A stretch of DNA of 35,876 bases from Myxococcota bacterium (lineage in GTDB: Bacteria; Myxococcota_A; UBA796; JAJRTE01). The translations under genes and the position numbers were made by a program. The notes beneath the pieces are model-generated. The model ran no database searches. It had not been told where the DNA came from and saw nothing but the letters and a program-made list of their open reading frames with translations. This document shows positions 26,515 through 35,477 of the stretch, piece after piece; within the stretch, counting starts at the first letter, position 1; the number at the start of each line of letters is the position of its first letter. The DNA lies in contig JAJRTE010000220.1 of the NCBI GenBank assembly GCA_024278455.1, positions 1 to 35,876 on the forward strand, in the 5' to 3' direction.

Positions 26515-26549
26515 TTTTTGCGGCCAGAGTGACACCGGGGAGTGGCGGG

Positions 26550-27404
26550 TTGAGAAAGACGTTTGCCGGCAAGGCCATGGTCATCACCGGAGCATCCTCC
26601 GGGTTGGGTGAAGCGATCGCTGTGGAGGTGGCGGCTCGAGGTGCGCGGCTGGCGCTGGTTGCGAGAAGGACGGACAGGCTCGATCAATTGGCCGCCCGGC
26701 TGGATGGCGATATCGAGGTCCACGTCCTGGGCCTCGATCTCAGGCACCAGGAGAATGCGGAAAAGCTGGTCACCGAGTCGGAGCGCCTGCTCGGCGGGAT
26801 CGACTACCTGGTCCTGAATGCCGGCGTTGCGGGATACCGTCCCGTGGCGTACACCCCGATGGAGGAAGCCCGCCACGTCATGGAAGTGAACTACTTCTCC
26901 CCTCTTGCCAGTATCCGCGCGGCGTTGCCAGGCTTGAGATCGCGGCCTGGGAGCCATATCGTCGTGGTGTCGTCCTATTGCGCCTATACCCACTTGCCGA
27001 TGTCCGGCGCCTACGCCGCCAGCAAGGCCGCCGTGGCCAGCCTGGCTCGAATCCTGTCTACCGAATCGCCTCCGCCCCCGGACATCACCGTGGTGTACCC
27101 AGGTATCATCCACACCGAGATGTATCACAAGGTCGAGTCTTCCGTTCCGGTCATGCAGCGGTTCAGCAGGACCGGAATCGATGCGGACGTGGCAGCAAGA
27201 AAAGTCCTCAACGCCCTGGCCCGGCGAAAACCGACGCTATTCTTGACCCGTCCGGCCATTCTCATGGACCGGCTCATGCGCATTGCCCCGAACACGGTCG
27301 ACAAGACAACTCGAGCGATTTTCCGCCGCATTCCGGAACGATTGCTGGGTCCGCCCGATGACCACGGCGAAGACGCAGGCACGCCAGATTCCCCGGAACA
27401 GTGA
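26550..27404 (+). CDS. Short-chain dehydrogenase/reductase
   Basis: 284 residues. Start chosen as TTG 26550 with GGGGAG seven bases upstream. Rossmann motif TGASSGLG near residue 14, NAG near 90, and catalytic Ser, Tyr and Lys in SSYCAYTHLPMSGAYAASKAA. The C-terminal basic/amphipathic tail (LTRPAILMDRLMRIAP) resembles SDRs acting on lipids or 3-ketosphinganine-like substrates. It probably reduces a keto group with NAD(P)H. It lies 35 bases after the methyltransferase and before an epimerase-like gene. Confidence 0.88.
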   Translation: MRKTFAGKAMVITGASSGLGEAIAVEVAARGARLALVARRTDRLDQLAARLDGDIEVHVLGLDLRHQENAEKLVTESERLLGGIDYLVLNAGVAGYRPVAYTPMEEARHVMEVNYFSPLASIRAALPGLRSRPGSHIVVVSSYCAYTHLPMSGAYAASKAAVASLARILSTESPPPPDITVVYPGIIHTEMYHKVESSVPVMQRFSRTGIDADVAARKVLNALARRKPTLFLTRPAILMDRLMRIAPNTVDKTTRAIFRRIPERLLGPPDDHGEDAGTPDSPEQ

Positions 27405-27459
27405 CATCCCGTTGTGACCGTTCCGCCCGTCGGCCACACCCCGTTCTTGGAGGAGTACC

Positions 27460-28398
27460 ATGCAACTCGATCGCTGCACCGTCGCTGTAACAGGCGCGAG
27501 CGGTTTTTTCGGCGCCCACATCGCCAGCGTCTTGCTTCGAAAGGGGTGCCGTGTCAGAGCCGTGGTTCGCCATCCCCATCGCCTGCCGGGACGCGACAGG
27601 AGCGGCATGGAAGTCGCCCAGGCCGACCTGCTCGACCCCGAGGCGCTCGAGGCCGCTTTCCGCGGAGTCGATGCCGTCGTGGGAAACGCGGCGATGGCAA
27701 CGCCTGCCATCAAGGGATGGGAAGACAACTATCTCCCCAACAAGGTCGGTACCGAGAACGTGCTTGATGCCATGGACCGCGCCGGCGTGCGAAGATACAT
27801 CCACATCTCCACGATCGGCGTCTACGACATCCCGCCGACCAGGCTTTTCGGGCGAAAACCCTTCGCCGAAGATCATCCCCTGGTCACCATCAAGCACCGC
27901 CGCCTGGTGGGGGCCTACAGGGTCACGAAAGCGCTCGCCGAACAGGCTGCCCGAGATCGCTGCAGGTTGTACGGGATCGACCTGACCATCCTGCGCACGT
28001 CCGCGACCTACGGGTACCGGGACCCCACAATTCTGCCCGCTGTCAGACGAGCCATGAAACTGCCCGTGCTACCGGCGCCGAACCTGGCTTTTTCGCTCGT
28101 CTACGCTGGCGACGCCGCCGCGGCGGTCGCCGAAGCCATTGCCCGGGATATCAGCCGTGGAAAAACCTACAACGTGGCCGGCGCCCCCGAAAACACCCTC
28201 CGAACACTGCTCGTCGCCTGGCAACACGTGACCGGTGAACGCACGCGCCTTTTGACGATCCCGACCCCGATTCGTATCATGTTCGACTCGAGCGCCGCCA
28301 CCCGCGACCTCGGATTCCGCAACCGGCCCATGGAAGAGGCCATCCGGGAAGTACTGGACATGGAACGGGCGGAGAATGCTGAGACGCAGTACAGGTAG
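27460..28398 (+). CDS. NAD-dependent epimerase/dehydratase-type extended SDR
   Basis: 312 residues with ribosome site GGAGGAG. Extended-SDR motif VTGASGFFGAHIAS near residue 11, HISTIGVYD with the catalytic Ser/Thr region, and YRVTK as the YxxxK motif. Nearest kinds would be nucleoside-sugar epimerases, dihydroflavonol reductases or 3-beta-hydroxysteroid dehydrogenase-like enzymes. Context with a methyltransferase and an SDR suggests a small-molecule or lipid pathway rather than a sugar nucleotide, but this is inference. Confidence 0.88.
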   Translation: MQLDRCTVAVTGASGFFGAHIASVLLRKGCRVRAVVRHPHRLPGRDRSGMEVAQADLLDPEALEAAFRGVDAVVGNAAMATPAIKGWEDNYLPNKVGTENVLDAMDRAGVRRYIHISTIGVYDIPPTRLFGRKPFAEDHPLVTIKHRRLVGAYRVTKALAEQAARDRCRLYGIDLTILRTSATYGYRDPTILPAVRRAMKLPVLPAPNLAFSLVYAGDAAAAVAEAIARDISRGKTYNVAGAPENTLRTLLVAWQHVTGERTRLLTIPTPIRIMFDSSAATRDLGFRNRPMEEAIREVLDMERAENAETQYR

Positions 28399-28420
28399 CC
28401 CGTGGCGCGTACAGCGGGCT
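28397..28420. terminator. Weak hairpin between converging genes
   Basis: AGCCCG (28397-28402) and CGGGCT (28415-28420) with a 12-base loop in the 36-base gap between the epimerase and a leftward lipoprotein gene. No T-run. Confidence 0.25.
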
Positions 28421-28434
28421 CCCTGCGCGCCGGG

Positions 28435-29127
28435 TCATCTGGCCAGGGCGAACGTGACACTGGGGATGACGAGAAGTCCGAACTGACCCACTGCCGCCCC
28501 GGCACCTTTGGTGCTCAAATAAAGGTCCAGTTCCGGGGTCACGTTCAGCCGCTTGCCCCGGCGCGTGTACGCGATGACGCCCCCCACCACGGTGGCCGAC
28601 TGGTCCGTCACGGCAGTCTGGGTGTCTTCCAGGTAGGCGCTGTTCATGAGGCCGCCCCCGGCAACCACGAGCACGCGCAATCCGAGCGTCCATTCCCTCT
28701 GAGGGCCTCCGAAGGACATGAGCCCGGTGAAGTCCGGCGCCACGATGACACCACCCATCAATTGGTCGCCATTGACAGCCAGGTGCGCAGCGCCCAGCCC
28801 GAGACCGAATCCAGCCAGAACGTTGAAACGCTTGCGATGAATGAAGCTCCAGTCGAGTCGCGGCGTGACGCCGGTGCCACCTGCCACCAGAGAGAAGTCG
28901 AGCCGGTTCCCGACACCGTAGCGGAGGTACCCTTCCGCCCCACCGAACTCTCCAGCCGTTCCGTTCACAACACCAATACCGAGGAGATAGGGGTACCCCG
29001 CGCTGAACCCCACCTCCATGCGATCCTTTCCGATCGGCCGCGCTGAACGGTGGACCCCGAGGCTCACGCAGCCCGACATCCACAAAGCGAACCCGACCAC
29101 CGCCGCAACACGCCACCACGTCCTCAT
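28435..29127 (-). CDS. Outer-membrane-type lipoprotein, beta-barrel-like
   Basis: 230 residues starting at ATG 29127 with GGGAGGACGAC upstream. Signal sequence WWRVAAVVGFALWMSGC gives a lipobox MSGC (Cys about residue 20). The rest is a run of alternating amphipathic strands rich in Gly and aromatic residues (EVGFSAGYPYLLGIG, EGYLRYGVGNRLDFSLVAGG, FNVLAGFGLGLGAAHLAVNG), ending in a Phe-containing strand as in outer-membrane barrels. That suggests a Gram-negative envelope. Function unknown. Confidence 0.78.
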   Translation of the reverse strand: MRTWWRVAAVVGFALWMSGCVSLGVHRSARPIGKDRMEVGFSAGYPYLLGIGVVNGTAGEFGGAEGYLRYGVGNRLDFSLVAGGTGVTPRLDWSFIHRKRFNVLAGFGLGLGAAHLAVNGDQLMGGVIVAPDFTGLMSFGGPQREWTLGLRVLVVAGGGLMNSAYLEDTQTAVTDQSATVVGGVIAYTRRGKRLNVTPELDLYLSTKGAGAAVGQFGLLVIPSVTFALAR

Positions 29128-29369
29128 GTCGTCCTCCCGCACTTGCGATTCACACTGGCCGCCCCCCTCCCGGGCCGACGGACTGGAGATCGAAACGCAA
29201 GCCCCAGGCCCCGCCTGTCACGCCCCAGCCACCTCGACCGCAGTCTACCAGCCGCGCCGGGCGCCTGGCAAGCAACAAGAACGTCTGCCCCCCGTTGACG
29301 CAAGTCACCATTCCATGCGATAGTAGCACTGCTGTCATCGCAGGGATGCTGACGGGGCCAAGGAGAACA

Positions 29370-29471
29370 GTGCTAGAGGCACAGGAACTTGCTATGACGA
29401 TCGCGGTTCGCTACTCGGCGGATGATGTTTGGTCTTGTCGTCAGCGGCTACCGCAACGGGGCGGTTCATGA
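29370..29471 (+). CDS. Possible 33-codon leader ORF before the pseudokinase
   Basis: GTG start at 29370 with a strong AAGGAG four bases upstream; an in-frame ATG at 29394 also has AGGAA. The frame ends in a TGA that overlaps the ATG of the next gene (ATGA at 29468-29471), a layout of translational coupling. The peptide (ends VWSCRQRLPQRGGS) matches nothing I know. It may be a real small protein, a leader, or an N-terminal part lost by frameshift. Confidence 0.4.
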   Translation: MLEAQELAMTIAVRYSADDVWSCRQRLPQRGGS

Positions 29472-31324
29472 TCAGCGCGGCACGAGTAGACTACGGACAC
29501 TTCCTGCTCAAAGACTGCATATCCCAGTCGGCGATCTTCGATTTCTGGTACGGCGAAGTCCGGGCACCTCAAGCCTACGTTCCCTGCATGGTGAGGCGGC
29601 TCCTCCCGCCCTACAGCCAGGGGCCTGAATATGTACAAATATTGCGCGCCCGTTGCCGGGACATCCAGGCCGTGCGCCATCCATGCATGCGACGGCCCCT
29701 CGAGTTCGGCGTGATCGACAGCATCCCTCACGCGGTTTTTGGTCTCGAGCCATGCTGGAACCTGGACGACCTGTGTGCCGCGCATTTCAAGTCGCACCGG
29801 CCCATGCCCCCGGAAATCGCCGCGAGTCTCGTGCTTCCCATAGCCCACCTTCTGGCCAGCGTCCACGCCCGTCCCGGCGCCCCCCTGGTTCACGGTGCCA
29901 TCCAACCATCGGCCGTGTGGATTGACAGGGGAGGCATGGTTCGGGTCTCCGACTTCGAGATCGGGGCGCTCCAGGAGTATGTGGTTCGTGCCCTGGACCA
30001 GAACGACCCTCTGCGGCAATTCGTAGCACCGGAACGGGCACTCCAGTGGGCCAGGCCCGGGCCTGCGGCCGACGTCTTCTCGACCGGAGCCATCCTGCTC
30101 GACCTGCTGGCGCCCGGACGCCTGACCGAAGTCCAACTCAGGATCACGCACGCGGAGAAGCTGACTGTCCTTGGCCGCACCGGGCTGCCGGAGCGGTTCA
30201 TGCGGATAGTCGCGGCGTGCGTCGCGCCCGACCCGGCCCGGCGGCCGACGATGACGAACCTGCACAAGGCGCTCAAACACTGGCTCGAGGAGACAGGCAG
30301 GGCCGTTTCCCTGAGCGCCTACGTGGTCGGCCATGCTCCGCCCATGCCGGAACTCGTGGAGATGGCTCGAGGCGACGACGCCGTTGTTCGCGCACTGCAG
30401 GAAGTGCCTCGAGACAGCAGCGTGTTTGCCGAGAGCACCATGACCGTCTCGCCGGCCAATGACGAACTCGAGGGAGCCGGCGAAGATGACGGCGAAAGGC
30501 CCGGGGCTGCTTCCCTGGTCCGGGCGTTCGCGATCGTTGCGGCCGTTGTCGTTCTGGCACTCGTGGGGTATGCATTTCGGGGCCAACTGTCGTCTCTCCT
30601 GCGTGCGCCGGGCAGCAACATGGCACTGGTCGTCGTCACTTCCGACCCTCCTGGGGCCACCATCACGTTGCCGGGCGGCAAGACGGTTGGGACGGCCCCC
30701 CTCAAGGTTCCGCTCCACGTCGGCGATGATGGGAAGGTGGTGTTGACTGCCCGGTTGCGCGGCTACGAATCGCCCCCCCCGCTCAGCAAGTCCGTGAAGG
30801 GTGCGCAGGCGGTCGAGTTTCATTTTCGCCTCGAGAAGCGCCCCCCCGGACCTGCGACAGCGCGGATCATCACTATCCCGCCGGGAGCGAAGATCGCGGT
30901 GGACGGCCGAACACGGGGGGTTTCCCCGATCGATGTCGGAGATTTGCACTCCGCCCGCCCCCACCAGGTCACCGCGAAAAAAAAGGGGTATCGGACGGCC
31001 CGCCAGACGGTCACCCTGGTCCCCGGGGAGATTTCGGAGGTCATCCTGGACCTTGAGCGTACCGCTCCTGTGACGGCCATGGGTCAACTTGTCGTCGTCA
31101 CCTATCCGAACGCACGACTCCTGGTCGACGGGAGGGAACTGGGACCCACCGGGGAGGAGATGGTCTACCCCGTGGCGGCGGGGCGGCGATCTATCCAGGT
31201 ATTGGATCCGGCCACCGGCCGGGAAGCGAGTTACGTGACCGTCATCCGGCCCGGCGTGACCGAGGTGCTGGAATACGCATTCGGTGGCGACCGCTGGCGG
31301 GCGCGGGCGGGGGGAGAATACTGA
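29468..31324 (+). CDS. Membrane pseudokinase with three PEGA domains
   Basis: 618 residues from ATG 29468. Residues 1-275 have a Ser/Thr kinase-like fold, with APER (187-190) and ADVFSTGAILLDLL kept, but the catalytic loop is HGAIQPSAV (142-150) instead of HRDLKPxNx and DFG is DFE (162-164); the VAVK lysine appears to be Arg. It should not be active as a kinase. One membrane helix at ~350-370 is followed by three PEGA repeats (~386-460, ~465-535, ~545-610), probably outside the cytoplasm. Homopolymers C8 (30773-30780), C7 (30841-30847) and A8 (30977-30984) occur in the PEGA part. Likely a signal-sensing scaffold. Confidence 0.85.
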   Translation: MISAARVDYGHFLLKDCISQSAIFDFWYGEVRAPQAYVPCMVRRLLPPYSQGPEYVQILRARCRDIQAVRHPCMRRPLEFGVIDSIPHAVFGLEPCWNLDDLCAAHFKSHRPMPPEIAASLVLPIAHLLASVHARPGAPLVHGAIQPSAVWIDRGGMVRVSDFEIGALQEYVVRALDQNDPLRQFVAPERALQWARPGPAADVFSTGAILLDLLAPGRLTEVQLRITHAEKLTVLGRTGLPERFMRIVAACVAPDPARRPTMTNLHKALKHWLEETGRAVSLSAYVVGHAPPMPELVEMARGDDAVVRALQEVPRDSSVFAESTMTVSPANDELEGAGEDDGERPGAASLVRAFAIVAAVVVLALVGYAFRGQLSSLLRAPGSNMALVVVTSDPPGATITLPGGKTVGTAPLKVPLHVGDDGKVVLTARLRGYESPPPLSKSVKGAQAVEFHFRLEKRPPGPATARIITIPPGAKIAVDGRTRGVSPIDVGDLHSARPHQVTAKKKGYRTARQTVTLVPGEISEVILDLERTAPVTAMGQLVVVTYPNARLLVDGRELGPTGEEMVYPVAAGRRSIQVLDPATGREASYVTVIRPGVTEVLEYAFGGDRWRARAGGEY

Positions 31325-31400
31325 TCCCGGAGTGCCGGCGGCCCTGCCACGGAATGCCGCACTCGAGAACGATGACCGGTACAAGAAGAGAGGGACGAAC

Positions 31401-32654
31401 GTGAAGGACAATGGGAGCAATCGACACCCGGGCGACCAGCCGGAAGACATGGTCGGCCTGATACGACGGATCCTCGAAACCTGCCCGCGGCGCGCACCGG
31501 CGAGCAGGCAGGAACACGAGGCACAGCGCATGCTCAAGGAGGCATTCGAGTCCCTGGGGTTGCGCGCGGAGATGGTTCCCTTCAGGTTCAACGCCAACCT
31601 GTACGCGAACCTCGCCGTCCATTTCGGAGTCGGCCTTCTCGGCTCCGCCCTGTCCGGTCGCCGGCCGGGCCTGTCCGCGCTCCTCAGCACGGTCGCTGCC
31701 GGTTCCTACCTGGCCGATTCCACGCGCAAGGGATACCTGCTGCGCAGGCTGCTCCCCTGGCGCACGTCGCACAACCTCCTGGCGACACTGCCGGCGAGCG
31801 GCCGGCCGAGCCTGCGGATCGTGGTCATTGGTCACGCCGACGCGGCCTACACCGGGCTCCTGTTCCACCCCGAGGTCATCAAGCGGTTCACTTCCCACGC
31901 GATGCCGCCCTCCATGGAGTGGTTGGGACGTTCCCTGGCGTTGGCCACCTGGTCCCAGTTCGTGTCGGCCGGCGTCGCCCTGCTCCGCGCGGGCCTGCGT
32001 TCAGGAGGCTCGACGCTGTGGCCGGTTTCCCTGGCCCTCGGCATCCCCGCCGCCATCGCCGTGGCGACCAACCTCGAGATCGTCTTCCGGGACGAGATCG
32101 TCCCTGGAGCGAACGACAACCTGTCCGGTGCCGCCGCCACGGTCGAACTCGCGCGCCGATTCGCCGACGACAGGCCCGATGGCCTCGAATTGGTGTTCGT
32201 GGTGACCGGGTGCGAAGAAGCGGGGACCGGCGGTGCCATGGCCCTGGCGGACGCCCGCCTGAATGACTGGGAACCCTATCGGACCGTCATCATCGCCCTG
32301 GACGGCCTGACGAACGGGGAACTCCGGGTCTTCGAGGAGGGCGAAATCCTGAAGGTGCCGACCCCGGCGTGGCTCCTCGAACTCGTGGAGAAGACCGCTG
32401 CCAGCGACTCGAGCTTCGGGACCGTTGCACCGTTCCAGATTCCGTCCGGCGCCACCGACGTCCTGCCGTTCCGGGCTCGAGGCTATGACGGGCTCTCTCT
32501 GGGATGCGTCGATCCCGCATTCGGTTCTCCCAGGCACTATCACCACCCGAGCGACACCCTGGACAACCTGGACCCGGTCCAACTCCAGCGGTCCGTGGAC
32601 TTTACCGAACGGTTGATCCGCGCGATCGCCGCGGCGAAGCTGGCCCACGAGTGA
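31401..32654 (+). CDS. M28-family zinc peptidase
   Basis: 417 residues starting at GTG 31401 with a purine-rich AGAGGGA site. Metal ligands of the co-catalytic di-zinc aminopeptidase fold are visible: VIGHADAA, PGANDNLSGAAA (Asp bridging), CEEAGTGGA (Glu pair) and HYHHPSDTLDN (final His). A hydrophobic insert (LLGSALSGRRPGLSALLSTV, about 80-100) may associate with membrane. No cleavable signal is clear, so localisation is uncertain. Substrate is unknown, most likely peptides. Confidence 0.88.
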   Translation: MKDNGSNRHPGDQPEDMVGLIRRILETCPRRAPASRQEHEAQRMLKEAFESLGLRAEMVPFRFNANLYANLAVHFGVGLLGSALSGRRPGLSALLSTVAAGSYLADSTRKGYLLRRLLPWRTSHNLLATLPASGRPSLRIVVIGHADAAYTGLLFHPEVIKRFTSHAMPPSMEWLGRSLALATWSQFVSAGVALLRAGLRSGGSTLWPVSLALGIPAAIAVATNLEIVFRDEIVPGANDNLSGAAATVELARRFADDRPDGLELVFVVTGCEEAGTGGAMALADARLNDWEPYRTVIIALDGLTNGELRVFEEGEILKVPTPAWLLELVEKTAASDSSFGTVAPFQIPSGATDVLPFRARGYDGLSLGCVDPAFGSPRHYHHPSDTLDNLDPVQLQRSVDFTERLIRAIAAAKLAHE

Positions 32655-33112
32655 GCCGGCCTTTCTTCGAGAGACGCTCCGGGCGCGTCGTACCAGCGCA
32701 TCTCACCCATGTTGCCTTGTCGACGCTCGATCGCTTCCCGTGGACTGGGACTGGCCCCCGGGCGGTGGCTCGGCCTCGTATCCCTCCTTTTGCCTGCGCG
32801 CGTCGGACAGGAAGGCCTCCCCCAACCAATGACGTGTTGACATCGTTGCCCTTTCGATGTACTTACGATTTCGTGTGCTGAAACTGTCACAACTGCAGGT
32901 AGCCCGTCCAGGCCGAAACACGGCTCGCAGCAACCGCCCCCGGCAGCATACCCGAACGGAAAGCAACACAGTGCCGTAGCCAGACTCAGGCCACGACAGT
33001 GGGGCCCTGTGTGTACCTTCGACCGGTCTGTCCAGCCCGCGGCAGCGATGGACCATGAACGGTTTCCTGCCCGTCGCGTCCTCGCGCGGTCTGGTGAATA
33101 CTGGAGTCTGCC
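32655..33112. other. Spacer between peptidase and Rpn-type gene
   Basis: 458 bases with no supported gene. A TTGACA (32837-32842) followed 17 bases later by TACTTA gives a weak promoter match for the rightward nuclease gene. The region lacks the CTCGAG palindrome. Confidence 0.5.
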
Positions 33113-34135
33113 ATGGACCATGATCGGCTTTTCAAACTCCTCCTGGGCCCGCGCATGGAGGCCTTCATCCGCCTCCTGTTTCCCGGCATGGCCGAGGGGA
33201 TCGACTTCTCCTCCCTGGATCCGCTCGACAAGGAGGGGTTCACCGACATTCCCGAGGGGTACCACCGCGAATCCGACATCCTCGTCCGGGTCCGGGAGCG
33301 CGGAGGGGAGGGCAAGATTTTCCTCATCCTGTTGGAGATCGAGGACCGGGAGGGTAGGACTCGGCCCACCTCCGCCGGTCAGCCCCATGGCAGCCCGAGC
33401 GCCCCCGAACGGGTTCCCATCGGCGAGCGGCTGATGGTCTACTACGGGGCGCTGTGGTCTCGATATCGTCAACCCATCGTGCCAATCGTGCTATACTTGT
33501 TCAAGGCGAAGCGCGGTATCACGAAGGAAATCTACCATCACGGTGTCCTTGGTGAGGCGTACCTGGAGTTGCGCTACTGGGTCGTGGGACTGCCCAAGCT
33601 GGTTGCGGCCCGATACCTGGCGAGGGGCGGGGCGCTGGCAGCAGCGCTTGCGGCGCTGATGAAGCGGGGGCGGTGGTCAACGTCCCGGCTGAAGGTGGAA
33701 TGCCTGAAAGCGATCATGGATTCGAATGACGACACGGAGACGAAACTCCTGGCGTGGCATTGCGTCCAGACGTACCTGAGTCTGGACGACGTCTCGGAAC
33801 GCCGCACACGCCGGCTGCTTCGCAGGGAGGGATACATGGAAGCGAAGAAGATGGAACGAACCTGGATAGACGAGATCCGGGAGGAAGGGCGGCAAGAAGG
33901 ACGGCAACAAGGGCGGCAAGAGGGACGGCAAGAGGGACGGCAACAAGGTCGGCAACAAGGACGTATCGAGGGCATGCAGACGATGCTCCTGAACCTGCTG
34001 AAACTGAAATTCGGACCGCTGGACGCCGACGTGGAAACGCGGGTCAGGGAAATTCGAGAGCCCGCGATGCTGGACCGTCTGTCGGAGCAGGTTCTCACTG
34101 CTGACCGTGTGTCGGATCTCGATCTCTCCATGTAG
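33113..34135 (+). CDS. Rpn/YhgA-type PD-(D/E)XK nuclease family protein
   Basis: 340 residues. MDHDRLFKLLLG..MEAFIRLLFP is the usual start of Rpn / 'putative transposase' (PDDEXK_2) proteins, followed by ESDILVRV and FLILLEIEDREG, the acidic core of the nuclease fold. Family members nick DNA and promote RecA-independent recombination; some act in defence. Near residues 258-285 is a basic tract built from GRQE/GRQQ units, then a C-terminal helical DUF4351-like tail (MLLNLLKLKFGPLD). It is not a classical transposase and no IS ends flank it. Confidence 0.85.
   Translation: MDHDRLFKLLLGPRMEAFIRLLFPGMAEGIDFSSLDPLDKEGFTDIPEGYHRESDILVRVRERGGEGKIFLILLEIEDREGRTRPTSAGQPHGSPSAPERVPIGERLMVYYGALWSRYRQPIVPIVLYLFKAKRGITKEIYHHGVLGEAYLELRYWVVGLPKLVAARYLARGGALAAALAALMKRGRWSTSRLKVECLKAIMDSNDDTETKLLAWHCVQTYLSLDDVSERRTRRLLRREGYMEAKKMERTWIDEIREEGRQEGRQQGRQEGRQEGRQQGRQQGRIEGMQTMLLNLLKLKFGPLDADVETRVREIREPAMLDRLSEQVLTADRVSDLDLSM
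33887..33970 (+). repeat. 12-base in-frame tandem repeat (GRQE/GRQQ)
   Basis: Six near-identical 12-base units of the form GGNCGGCAANAN (33887-33958) and a seventh degenerate one (33959-33970) encode repeats of Gly-Arg-Gln-Glu/Gln. Copy number can change without breaking the reading frame. Confidence 0.95.
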
Positions 34136-34539
34136 GAACGCCCCTGGACGCTGGAAACTCGGCGGGTAGAGGCCGCACTTCGTACTGAGGCATGCCCAGG
34201 CCGCCGAGAAGCCGCTCCACCGAGTCGCCTGTGCCTGGCCCGGAACACAGGGTTGCCCCTGGGCGCGACGTGCACGTCTGCGCAGGTGACCACATGCACA
34301 ACAATGGTGTGCACCGATTGCCGGTATGATCGGCGCCCCCAAGACTGTCTCCCCGGAAGGGAGCCCGCGCACCCCGGCGGCCCATCGAGTGGCGGTCCCC
34401 ATGCGACTCGAGGCAGAATGGAAATGGCATTCCGAATGGCATGCAACCCGAGTCCGCCGCCAACGAAAGATCCCTGCCGCTCGAGGCAGAATGGGGTTGG
34501 GGAGCGCGTCGGGCGTGCTCGAACCGTGCAGAGGCCCTG
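34136..34539. other. Spacer before the radical SAM gene
   Basis: 404 bases without a supported gene. It contains TGCACA-ACAATGG-TGTGCA, a perfect 6-base inverted repeat near 34300, and the 15-base direct repeat listed next. An in-frame ATG at 34441 could extend the downstream gene by 33 codons but has no good ribosome site. Confidence 0.5.
34407..34494. repeat. 15-base direct repeat CTCGAGGCAGAATGG
   Basis: Identical copies at 34407-34421 and 34480-34494, 73 bases apart, upstream of the radical SAM gene. Each begins with the window's over-frequent palindrome CTCGAG. Confidence 0.6.
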
Positions 34540-35412
34540 ATGGACTACGAAGGACCCATGTTTCGCCCACCCTCGGAGGCGCACAGCTTCATCTTGCAAG
34601 CCACCATCGGCTGCTCCTGGAATCACTGCACCTACTGCGTGATGTATCGGCACAAGCGGTTCCGGGTCCGCCCGCTGGAGGACTGTCTCGGGGAGGTGGA
34701 TTGGGCGAGCCGAGAGCACGGAGCGTCGGTGGACAAGGTATTCGTCGCCGACGGCGACGCGCTCAAACTGGACACCGACTACTGGCTGGAACTGCTGGCG
34801 GCGTTCCGGGCGAAGTTCCCGCGATTTCGCCGCGCAAGCTGCTACGCCACGGCCCTCAATCTCCTCGAGAAGTCTCCCGGCGAGCTGCGGAGGCTGCGAG
34901 AAGCCGGGCTCACGCTGCTCTACATCGGTCCCGAGTCCGGTGATGATGAGACGCTCAGGAGGCTTGCCAAGGGGGCCGGGTACGACGACCACGTGGAGGC
35001 TGCGCGACGGGCCAGGGAAGCGGGCATGACCCAGTCGCTCATCTTCCTCCTCGGCGCCGGCGGCGTGGAACGCTCGATCGAGCACGCGCAGGCTTCCGCT
35101 CGCCTGGCCACGGCCATGGATCCGGCGTTTCTCAACGCCCTAACGCTGACCGTGTTGCCGTTCGCCCCCATCGCCAAACAGGAGGCGTCCGGCCGTTTCC
35201 GCCTTCCGGGCGTGCAGGGTCTTTTGCGAGAACTCCGTATCCTGGTGGCGGAATCGAATCCCGCCAATGCCCTGTTCCGGGCGAATCACGCCAGCAACTA
35301 CCTGCCCCTGGCCGGGCGGCTGCCTCGAGACCGGGCGAAGCTGCTGCTGGAGGTGGACCGGGGGCTGACCGGGGAGGTCGCGTTGCGCCCGGAGTGGGCT
35401 CGAGGCCTCTGA
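34540..35412 (+). CDS. Radical SAM protein
   Basis: 290 residues. The cluster motif GCSWNHCTYCVMYR has CX4CX2C spacing, as in a group of uncharacterised radical SAM proteins with GCSHNxCTFC-type motifs rather than CX3CX2C. Typical barrel elements follow: VFVADGDALKL, LTLLYIGPESGDDE (Gly/Glu region for SAM) and IFLLGAGGVERS. No second Fe-S cluster cysteines are seen. Start at ATG 34540 is set by homology to the family's short N-terminus. Substrate is unknown. Confidence 0.85.
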   Translation: MDYEGPMFRPPSEAHSFILQATIGCSWNHCTYCVMYRHKRFRVRPLEDCLGEVDWASREHGASVDKVFVADGDALKLDTDYWLELLAAFRAKFPRFRRASCYATALNLLEKSPGELRRLREAGLTLLYIGPESGDDETLRRLAKGAGYDDHVEAARRAREAGMTQSLIFLLGAGGVERSIEHAQASARLATAMDPAFLNALTLTVLPFAPIAKQEASGRFRLPGVQGLLRELRILVAESNPANALFRANHASNYLPLAGRLPRDRAKLLLEVDRGLTGEVALRPEWARGL

Positions 35413-35477
35413 CGCCCCTCATGAAGGTTGACCGCAACTGCTTGGAATCACACGAACCGCGCCCGATAGGGAACTTC

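Noticed and set aside
29441..31690. Minus-strand open frame of 749 codons
   Set aside because: Antisense to the PEGA pseudokinase, which has clear domains.
33887..33970. CRISPR array
   Set aside because: The repeat is a 12-base coding unit with no spacers.
33113..34135. Insertion sequence
   Set aside because: The Rpn-type protein is often annotated as a transposase, but no terminal inverted repeats or target duplication were seen.
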